From Cytidiella melzeri (Eukaryota; Basidiomycota; Agaricomycetes; Polyporales; Irpicaceae), in contig JABYQR010000092.1 in assembly GCA_022592445.1 (NCBI GenBank), forward strand, positions 1 through 64,000: DNA of 64,000 nucleotides, written 5' to 3'. Positions 56,173 to 64,000 of the stretch are shown one piece after another. A program made the position numbers and the translations under genes. How positions within the stretch are numbered: position 1 is the first letter of the stretch; every line of letters begins with the position of its first letter. The notes below the pieces were generated by a model. It was given only the letters and a program-made list of their open reading frames with translations. It made no database searches and was not told the DNA's origin.

Positions 56173-59058
56173 TTAGCGCACTCTGGCTTGTACAGACCCT
56201 GACAAAAGTTCATTCGGCAGCGCCGCAACGACCTGTACAAACCACATCAGTCAGCAGTGAACTTTGGGAAAAGGCCATTGTGGTCCACTGACCTTCCGCA
56301 TGCACTCCTCCCCACCAACCTCCCACCCAGTCTCAGCTACTGGCAGCATGCAATTTGTGGAAAGACTGGTCATCAGCATGCCGATACCAAAGCGCTCGCC
56401 GGTGTATTTACGCCAGCGGACCATGTTTGCCAAGAGCTTGGCAGACCGGTTGAGGTAACGGCGACGCGCAGGGATTGCTTCAGGGTCAAAGCGAGGACTG
56501 TTCAAGGCCAGGTAAGGGGCGACGGAGGCTTCTGTGGATGCGACGGTACGTTGAAACACAAGAAATACAGACTTCAGGAGCAGCTACCATGGCAATGAGT
56601 CGATGTTGCCGACGCTGATCAAGAGCGCCTCATGCGTACCTGAAATTTGAGGTTGTCCCGCTCGACAGAGGTCTCAATCTGTTCTGCAATGTCGACAAGA
56701 TTACGGATGTCTTTGGCCGAATATGGATCGAATGCACCTCCTTCGATGATCTTGCAGAAGCGCGGTATGATAGCGGTGGAGATCATAGCAGATACCAGAT
56801 CTCCGTCAGGCCCTAGCTCAGACTCCTCGTCCTCGTCTTCGTCTGGGCGTTGAGGGCGAGAATACTCGTAGAGGGATTTATACCACGCAAACGTATCTAG
56901 ACTGCGAGTATCCTGGGACCGTAGCATGAGCGATATTTATGAGCATATCACGGGATAGAAATCACTAACCTCAAGAGGATTCCAGCCTACTATTTCCAAG
57001 CGGGTCCAAAACTCCCAAGCACCGACCATACCGAGACCTCCCCATGCCCCTGTATAAATATCTCCAAAGCGTTCTCTCCACTCGCCAAACCATTTGCTCA
57101 GGCCCGCACCAGGATCCTTGAAATCCTTCGCACGGACATCGCTCAGAACGTCTTTGCGCTTGTCCAAAAGCTTCTCAATGGCTGCGTCAAAGTCCGCAGC
57201 GTCCGATGGCGGTAAAGATGAATCTGTCGAGAAGCCTTCTTCAAATTCTTGTTTGTTCTGCTTTGCTCGGCGGGACATTCGGCGTGCATTGCGCGCTGAC
57301 ATTCTTTCCCGACGGCCGGCAGCGGGGTTGGCTGGAAGTTTGACTCTCCTGAGCTCATCCGTTTCTTCCACTTGCTGCGAAGGGGTGGGCAAGGTGCCCA
57401 AAAATATGGCCAAATCGTCCTGATCATCAATACTTCTGCGACGATTGATCATGTCAGAGCGCTCTTGAAGCAGCGAGATGTGCTCGTCCTCGAGTTTCTC
57501 TAGTTGCGGATACTGCAACAGGATGAGGGGTGAGTAAGGGCACACAAACAGGGTATGGTACTTGCACACCTTCTCGTCCAAGAAAGTGGCCACGCTTTCT
57601 ATCCATTCTCGGAAAGCGGCAAACCAGCTTCGTTTATCCTCAGCTTTGACAATCATATCCCGCATTTCCTTTTCGCGTGTTTCGAGAAGGGCTCTTTCGT
57701 CCGCTAAAGAGCCCATTGTCGCAGTGTTTTGAGCATGAGATGTCGTGAGTGCAGTCAACGCGGCCGTTAATCGCGCAATGGCCGGAGCCAAGGTTGGAAT
57801 TGGCGTCATAGTAGGTACTGAAAGGTTCAGACAAGCACAACGGGACCATTAAGAATGGAACTTACTGGGAGCGGGTTTGTAAGTCGGTTTCTGAGCTGTC
57901 AAAGGAGATTCCTCAGTCCTCAATCCTCCTCTCCGAAGCTGTTCTTGCTCCCACTCCATCGTCTCCTCGTCCTGCTCTTCACTGTACAACGGTCAAAATG
58001 GGATCAATAGTTCGTTGGAGGACTTACGCATCAACAATCATCTCGCTCATTTCTACCCTTCGTTTCTGTGCTTCTACTTTTCTCGACTTTTTACCAAGCG
58101 CTATCCGTTCTTGAGCACTAGTGTATTCAGCGAACTCTATTGAAGTGGTCAGAACATCAGACTAAAAGTGGGTAGAGAAGACCTACCCTCTTCGCCTTCG
58201 CCCATTTCATCATCTTCACGCACCAAGCGACTCTCAGGATGTGGTCCCTGTGAGTAATCTGAGCGCTGCGTAAGCGAAAGAGAGATGAAATCGTCTTCGG
58301 GGTTCCCGGTTTTTCGTAGTCGTTCCCGTTTCTCCTTGGCCGCGTTAATGGCTGAGTTAGACGGAATATATGTGTCCATGTCTTCGTCGCCTTGTATAAC
58401 AACAGTCAGCTGATGATTGAGTACAGCCATGAATATGCTCACCAGTGAGGTCGACGACCTCCTGCATTCGCGACGCCTGTGCTGGTGACTCAACGTTGAG
58501 GGAGACGTCACCGTCATAAGACATAGAATCGCCTTCGGAGAGCTTTGGTCGAGCTGTAGGAGTAGCTGCTTTAAGTTCGGAGAGGTATGCGGCATTGTAG
58601 GTTGGCCTGTCTTCCGTACGCGGTGAAGACGTAGGGTCAAATGGAGATGGAGAGACATTGCTTCAACGGAGTGAGACACTTTGTTCACAAAGAGAGATTC
58701 ATATCAGACGTACCTTGTCATAGCGGATTTCCCCAACGCTATTTTGCGACTAAGATTGGATTTCTTGACCTGGAAGACCTCCCCGTCCCCTTCCTACCAA
58801 TAATCAGTAAACTTCGTACAGAGAGAGGCAGTCTCCCACATCTTCATCCGCACCAAAGCTAAGCTTAGTCTTTGGTTTGGTCCGTGACTTCAGTTTATTT
58901 TTGAGCTTTGCGGCAACAACACTGGGAGAGTCTTCACCAGTACCTGCTGTATCTGACGCGACTTCGGTAGTGGATGCTACGTCTGTTTCTGTAGGACGTG
59001 AGCGCTGCGTAGGCCTCGCTCCCTTCCTCTTGAATGTCACAGGTGCGTCGTCTGCCAT
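56173..59058 (-). CDS. GCFC-domain protein (PAXBP1/GCF-like, spliceosome-associated)
   Basis: Eleven exons (starts 59058, 58793, 58660, 58390, 58136, 57981, 57817, 57512, 56912, 56583, 56232; stop 56173) with introns of 46-68 nt give 786 residues. The N-terminus is FKRKGARP-type, then KLSFGADEDEGDGEVFQVKKS, EDDFISLSL, and FAEYTSAQERIALGKK, the short conserved blocks of the GCF/Ntr2-like family. A coiled coil is followed by the GCFC domain (about 400-786), with DIYTGAWGGLGMVGAWEFWTRLEIVGWNPLE and IIPRFCKIIEGGAFDPYSAKDIRNLV. The family (PAXBP1, GCFC2, plant ILP1) acts with late spliceosome disassembly factors in the nucleus. Acceptor of exon 10 was chosen at TAG (56584) because it restores LLLKSVFLVFQ. 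Confidence 0.88.
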
Positions 59059-59199
59059 GTTACTGAGCGTGAGTTGGATGCACTCAGGCTGGCAGAAGGT
59101 GGAATGAGTGCTCTAGTACAGCGTCTGAAATGCCGAACTAGGAAGTTAGTGACGCGAACGCGAAACTTTCCCACGCATCGCGCTTAATTAGCAACCGCG
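59059..59199. promoter_or_regulatory. 141-bp divergent promoter, GCFC gene / Rad60-like gene
   Basis: Start codons at 59058 (minus) and 59200 (plus) are only 141 bp apart, so both nuclear-function genes must share this promoter. No TATA box seen. Confidence 0.55.
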
Positions 59200-60837
59200 A
59201 TGTCGACGCGTCCTCGTCCAAGACCGAAACCACGCCCGAGAGTTGCGTCCATTGCTCCGCCTTCATCCCCTGGAGTACCTAGTGAATTGCTCCCTGCGTC
59301 CTTACCACTAGTGCCAGTTGTGCTTAATATCGACGATGATGACGATGCTCGTTTTTTCAAGAACAGAGATAGAACGCTACAGTCGTGGAAGAGACTAGAC
59401 AAGCTTGCGGAAGGTGCGTCAACATACTTTACAGTAAGTAGTGTAACTGCAACTTCTCTATTCAGAGCAGGAAGCTACAAAGACAAAGCCTCCCCTTGAT
59501 GTCGACACTGACAAAAACGATGATAAACATGCGACACCGCGCCGAAAGTACAAAAAGGTGGACAACGATTCCATGCCTTCCTGGACAAAGAACGCGAAGG
59601 CATTGCTGTGAGTGTTATCTTGTGTGCAACTTACTGAGCTACTGATCTAACAATACATAATACTTAGTAGTATATCGTCAGATGAAGAGTCCGATGATGA
59701 TATACTGGAGATCGTCGCCACTACTTCCACATTGGTTCGAGAGCGCAAGTTTGACAAATCGAAGCGAAAGCGTAGCCGCTCACGTTCCATAACACCTCCA
59801 CCATCTTTGCCGACGCATACACTTGAGTTCGCGCGCGCAACTGTTCGGTGAGCTGCTCAGGCTCTGCTTCGCTATGACGACTTACAATGTGCGCAGCCGT
59901 ATGCTAGGAGAAAACGCCCGCGCTGCGTCCCCTACCTTCATCGGCGACGATTCTCTGGATAATCTTGAACTTGACCCTGAACTGGCAAAGATTGCTATGG
60001 AAGCCCAGCGCCAGACTTCGGCTCATCCTGGGAACAGCCGCAGCGCCAGCCCAGAACAGGCTGGCGGTGGTCCTGAGACCGTGGCACTCAAAGTACGCTG
60101 GAAGAAGCATCCCTTGAATCCTCATGGGCAAGGAGGAATATGGGCTTTCCAGATGAGAAGAGTAAGCATTCAGTATGAGGGTCACCATTCAGTTGCCAAC
60201 ATACGTTTCCTCAGCACGATTCATTCAGCATTTTGTTTTCTGAGGTGGCTGACATCGCTGGTATACCGGTAGAAAATGTAATTGTCACATACGAAGGGAA
60301 GCGCGTCTTCTCCTCCGCTTCTCCGCACGGCATTGGCGTGTGGGCACAAGCTGAACTCGGTATGTGCTCATTTTGGGCATTCGTTGCCGTGCTCATCCCT
60401 GCTCAGAGGCGTGCGACAAACAAACATTCGAGTATCTTCAGAAGCACCGTCACATATCGCCTGGTCCTGAAAATGCACTCCGTCTATCTACTGATTCTCG
60501 CGATATATCTCCTGCTGGAACAGAAGCGGAATCTGCAGCGGAATCTGACGCTGGAGAGGATTCGGGAGACGACGAAACACTGAAGATCACGTTACGCGCC
60601 TCTTCGCTGAAACCTCTCGCTTTGACGGTTCGGCAAACAACGAAGTGCAGTGCCATCTTGAAGGCGTTTCTCAAGCACCACAAGCTCACACAACAATATC
60701 CATCTTCTCCAGTGAAGGGCAAAGGACAAGGGTCTGGACCTGGGCTGATTGTTGACGGAGACAGACTGAACCCAGACGATGCGATTAGTGTAGCAGACCT
60801 GGAAGACGGCGATATGGTTGAAGTCGTTGGCTTATGA
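59200..60837 (+). CDS. Rad60/Esc2/NIP45-like SUMO-like domain protein
   Basis: Six exons (59200-59413, 59466-59607, 59668-59847, 59897-60161, 60215-60359, 60407-60837) with introns of 47-60 nt give 458 residues. The N-terminal half is polar with acidic runs (IDDDDDARF, DEESDDDI) that look like SUMO-interacting motifs. Basic KRKRSRSRS follows, then a first ubiquitin-like region (VALKVRWKKHP...VENVIVTYEGKRVF). A Ser/Asp linker leads to a C-terminal SUMO-like domain (LKITLRASSLKPLALTVRQ...LIVDGDRLNPDDAISVADLEDGDMVEVVGL). Two tandem SUMO-like domains without a di-Gly end define the Rad60-SLD family, which works with SUMO ligases and Smc5/6 in genome stability. Confidence 0.85.
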
Positions 60838-61186
60838 AAGGTGCTTGCAGGTGGCCTCTATTATTCATGGGGAGGTGACAACTAGGTGTTGGCTTTTGAG
60901 ACTAGCTATAGTTGTTCGCGTTTCTCCAAGGTCGACCTCTGCATTGTATCACTATATACCCTCTTTACACTGAATACTATCTTTATGGTCACCATAGAGC
61001 GTTTTTGATTAGGTACGAGGAAATAGAGGCTGGGTACGAGCTAATTTGGATGATCCAGTGATCGGCGTCTGTATCAATAGCTCGTACTTCATGATGGAGG
61101 TTCAACTGTTCTAACTGTCCCCTCACGTCTAACACTTCCAACCCAATACCCGCGCATTGTACCAATAAGATAAACATTCTTGCATC
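60838..61186. other. Intergenic between Rad60-like and RanGAP genes
   Basis: 349 bp; 3' UTR of the first and promoter of the second gene. No further gene. Confidence 0.5.
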
Positions 61187-62476
61187 ATGGCCGCTAGCAC
61201 GACGACTTTCTCTCTGTCAGGCAGAGGTCTCAAACTCAATACCCGCGCAGATATCGCACCTTTACTGGAGGGCGTTAACCCAGAGCTCATCGAAGAAATC
61301 CATCTCGGTGGCAACACTATCGGCGTAGAGGCATCGCTCGCGTTGGCAGAATTTCTAGAAAAAACAAAGGTGTTGAAGGTACGCAGAATCCTCCTGCGCG
61401 TGTCTCAGGCCACTCAAGTGCTGGCTCTTTTTCTGCAGGTTGCCGACTTTGCGGACATCTTCACCGGTCGTCTAATCGACGAGATCCCGCAGGCTCTGTC
61501 TGCGATTTGCGACGCGCTGAAGGACAAGACGACGCTGGTGGAGATTGACCTCAGCGATAATGCTTTTGGCGGACGCTCGGTCGACCCCATAGTCCCTTTC
61601 CTCACCCATAATCGCTCCTTCCAGATATTCAAACTTAACAACAACGGACTCGGGCCCGCTGGCGGCGCCGTCATTGCTGATGCTCTTGCAGAGTCCGCAC
61701 GTCTTTCTAAGAAGGAAGGAAAGACGTCGAACCTACGAACGGTCATCTGTGGACGTAACCGTCTCGAAGACGGTTCAGCCGAGGCATGGGCAACTGCATT
61801 CAGGGAGCACGGCGGCTTGAAGGAGATTCGCATGCCGCAGAATGGTATCCGTATGGACGGTATCTCAGCGCTCGTCAAAGGTATCTCGGAGTGCAAGGAG
61901 CTTGAGTACCTCGATTTCCAGGATAACACCTTTGGCGAGCTCGGATCGGAGACGATGGCAACCGCACTCGACCGGTGGCCGTCCTTGCACACTTTGAATC
62001 TGTCGGATTGCGTGCTCGCCGAGGAAGGCGCGTTTTCGCCGGTGGTGGATAAGCTCGTAAAGGGCTCCAACCCGAAGCTACATACCCTGTTGCTCCAGAA
62101 CAACAACTTCGAGTCGGAGACGTTCTCGCTACTTGCGCGGAACATTGATTCTTCGCTTGCGACGCTGACGCGTCTGGAGCTGCAGTGGAACGACGTTGAA
62201 GAATACGACGAGGCTCTGGCCGTTTTGGCTCGTGTCTTGAAGGCGCGAGGCGGCAAGCTCCTTACACAGGACGAAGATGAAGAGGAGGAGGAGGAAGAGG
62301 AAGAGAAGGAAGAGGAAGCTGAGGAGGAGGAGGAAGAAAAAGCACAGAAGACAGAGAACGTCGGGACACAGACGCAAGAGGCGGAGTCGGCCAAGAGCAT
62401 CATGGAGAAGGCCAACGACGCTCTTGCCGATCTCATGAGCAAAGTTTCCATTGGATCGGGCTCTTCATCGTCCTAA
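61187..62476 (+). CDS. rna1: Ran GTPase-activating protein (RanGAP, Rna1-like)
   Basis: Exon 1 61187-61378, 60-nt intron, exon 2 61439-62476, 409 residues. The leucine-rich repeats follow Rna1 closely: LGGNTIGVEA, ADFADIFTGR (the catalytic Arg of the family corresponds to Arg75), LSDNAFGGRS, LNNNGLGPAGG, CGRNRLEDGS, MPQNGIRMDG, LDFQDNTFGELGS, LNLSDC. An acidic run of 23 residues (about 342-364) and a short tail complete the Rna1 pattern. It stimulates GTP hydrolysis by Ran in the cytoplasm, which powers nuclear transport. The intron length is a multiple of three and has no stop, so a retained-intron product would add 20 residues right before the catalytic segment. Confidence 0.95.
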   Translation: MAASTTTFSLSGRGLKLNTRADIAPLLEGVNPELIEEIHLGGNTIGVEASLALAEFLEKTKVLKVRRILLRVSQATQVLALFLQVADFADIFTGRLIDEIPQALSAICDALKDKTTLVEIDLSDNAFGGRSVDPIVPFLTHNRSFQIFKLNNNGLGPAGGAVIADALAESARLSKKEGKTSNLRTVICGRNRLEDGSAEAWATAFREHGGLKEIRMPQNGIRMDGISALVKGISECKELEYLDFQDNTFGELGSETMATALDRWPSLHTLNLSDCVLAEEGAFSPVVDKLVKGSNPKLHTLLLQNNNFESETFSLLARNIDSSLATLTRLELQWNDVEEYDEALAVLARVLKARGGKLLTQDEDEEEEEEEEEKEEEAEEEEEEKAQKTENVGTQTQEAESAKSIMEKANDALADLMSKVSIGSGSSSS

Positions 62477-62689
62477 TACACATGTAGAAAAGGGTAGAAC
62501 GGAATCTAGGTCTATCTATAATGTAGTCGCACACGCTACCAAGTAGGCTCGCGTTGCAGGCTATCTCTGTCTTTGTAGATCGGTACAACTCTCGAAATCG
62601 TTCAGCGTCCGGCAGCAACGAGCTGCGTCCTTGTCTACTATGGTATCTGTGTAGCATGTCAAAATCTGGTCACTGTCCAGCGCGGCCAT

Positions 62690-63805
62690 CTACGAGTGGG
62701 GCCACGCTGCAATCTCGTCCGGAGACTTGTGGCGAGCAAACACATGGGCATGTGCCATATCTGGGACGCTTTGTAAACGCTATGTAATATTTATGAGCAT
62801 GACTACGAGGAAAATCATAATATTGGGAAATACTCACAGGCGGATTAATGAACCAAGCGGTCTCCCATTCCCGCTCAATCCATCGTCTCTTGACGAATGT
62901 CTCCATTTCGATGCCGGCTTTCTTCACCAGCTCTTCTTCTTCACCAGTGCCTCGTGGAGAGCGGACAAGCTTATCCATAGTGATCCCCCATTCAGCCAAA
63001 GCGGGTAAACTGTCAGGTAGAGTCGATGGCGAGGGCGGAGGTGTCAAAGACCCAGTAAAGCCCCACAGACCGTCTTGCGCTACTCGAGATACGATAGAGG
63101 GAGGCAGATTTGTTGGGATCATGGGTATGCGTGTCCAGATGAGTGAGTGTTCGATTTCGGATGGGACTGCACCCAAGTATGAGCAACACAACTGAAAACA
63201 AAAAGTTGACCCCGCACCTGAATATGGCCAGTCATTCATTATAATGCTGATCAACTCCGGAGGTGTATCAGCGGTAAAGTATGGCTGGGCGTCTGCAGGC
63301 ACTGGTGGAAGATCGGAGTTGTCGCTAGCAGCGATTGCACCTCCGAGTCGCTCATCTGCTGTGCTCAAGATAGACGGCAATAGCGATATACGATCAGGCT
63401 TTCCCCACTGTAGCCTGTAGCTGCGAAGATAATTTACTGGGATCAAAGAGCGCAGTTGGCAATCGAGTGCACAGCACGCGCTAGAGAGCAGTCAAGGCTT
63501 ACCGATGGAGCCATACTGTTCTCTGATCCCTTTTGCCCATGTATCGTACCGAATTTGAAGTTTTTTGTCGCGTTTAAGCAGCCCTAGGTCGCTATGGGGG
63601 TTGCGACAGTCAGTTGTGTCCAACAGTAAAGTACAAGCTCGCGAACGTCAGCTTACCCTGAGTTGACGAAAGTTTTCATTTGTATCCACGTAAACTTAGC
63701 TGGATAATGTGCCAGCAGTTCTTCTCGTGTCGGCGGGCCTTCTCCCAAAGGTACATCGTGAGGCGGGCTAGCCTGCAAAACGGTTATAGATTCGATAGCC
63801 ATCAT
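62690..63805 (-). CDS. DUF3605 domain protein
   Basis: Five exons (63805-63657, 63591-63503, 63436-63218, 63166-62838, 62779-62690), introns 51-66 nt, 291 residues from the ATG at 63805. The DUF3605 pattern is clear: AKFTWIQMKTFVNSGDLGLLKR, YDTWAKGIREQYGSIVNYL, LQWG, IIMNDWPYSVPSEIEHSLIWTRIPM, and C-terminal SVPDMAHAHVFARHKSP. The family is fungal, function unknown, related to protein-modifying or HGxH-like folds only by guess. The frame stays open upstream of 63805 to an acceptor-like ACAG near 63870, so another 5' exon beyond the window is possible. Confidence 0.8.
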
Positions 63806-64000
63806 ATCGTCGAGGGAGATGGCGAAACAGATTTGTGATTCCAGATCGTAGTAGAATGATGACAATCCTGTAATGACTGCTTACATATCGCTAAAATGAA
63901 CTACTAAAATCCCGATTTGGACTGGTAGATCTCAGCCTGAGGTTCAAGCCCCGACGCACCCTACCATCACTGTCACGGTGACCAGAGACAAGAGAACAGT
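63806..64000. other. Upstream edge of DUF3605 gene
   Basis: Either 5' UTR or part of an additional first exon and intron (ATTACAG at about 63868-63874 on the minus strand). Nothing else supported. Confidence 0.4.

Noticed and set aside
61414..62451. 345-codon Ser-rich frame on the minus strand of RanGAP
   Set aside because: Antisense shadow: poly-Glu codons read as poly-Ser; RanGAP is unmistakable on the plus strand.

Overview
The window looks like nuclear DNA of a filamentous basidiomycete, most likely an agaricomycete. The protein-coding genes are packed at roughly 50-500 bp spacing and are broken by many short GT-AG introns (mostly 46-90 nt). Their products are typical fungal ones (TPR/Mlp1, Mob2, cofilin, RanGAP, a GCFC/PAXBP1-like factor, a Rad60/Esc2-like protein, a DUF3605 protein). 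The RecQ-like helicase / DUF6589 pair and the retroelements also fit Agaricomycetes. Exon boundaries were set by hand from splice signals and frame continuity; function comes from recognising family motifs, since no database search was possible.

Left arm (1-24 kb), mostly housekeeping: a partial membrane protein gene (1-559, -), an 18-exon TPR/Mlp1 nuclear-basket gene (1320-8063, -), MOB2 (8524-9500, +) head to head with it, a 691-bp TA-flanked MITE (9731-10421), cofilin (10789-11420, -) and a doubtful small Cys-rich gene. A tail-to-tail RecQ-like helicase / DUF6589 pair follows (13343-18712). Then come a secreted-protein gene (18894-19625, here SSP1) and a 14-exon protein kinase gene (19894-24046).

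Middle (24-42 kb), a transposon graveyard. It holds a tandem array of about 140-bp units, diverged dispersed duplications, and a complete but mutated PIF/Harbinger element with 33-bp TIRs and ATT duplications (27122-30792). It also holds two small TTA/TAA-flanked MITEs, a large imperfect palindrome (34.0-35.5 kb) and a complete but heavily decayed Ty1/copia element (36767-41518, TSD TATCT). The inferred damage is mainly G-to-A or C-to-T, consistent with RIP-like or methylation-driven decay.

Right arm (42-64 kb): an intron-containing tRNA-Lys, a small mitochondrial-type protein, and an amino-acid-transporter-like membrane protein. A three-layer nest follows. A second gene of the SSP family (SSP2, -) was hit two codons before its stop by a 1.9-kb LTR element (168-bp LTRs, TSD CTTTA). 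That element carries no gag-pol, only one intronless non-retroviral ORF, and the ORF was in turn split by a young Ty1/copia element (439-bp LTRs, TSD TACGT). Beyond the nest lie a GCFC-domain splicing-type factor, a divergent Rad60/Esc2-like gene, RanGAP and a DUF3605 gene.

The most unusual feature is this cargo-carrying LTR element, which appears to be primed by the same half initiator-tRNA as the two copia elements. The RecQ/DUF6589 convergent module is second.
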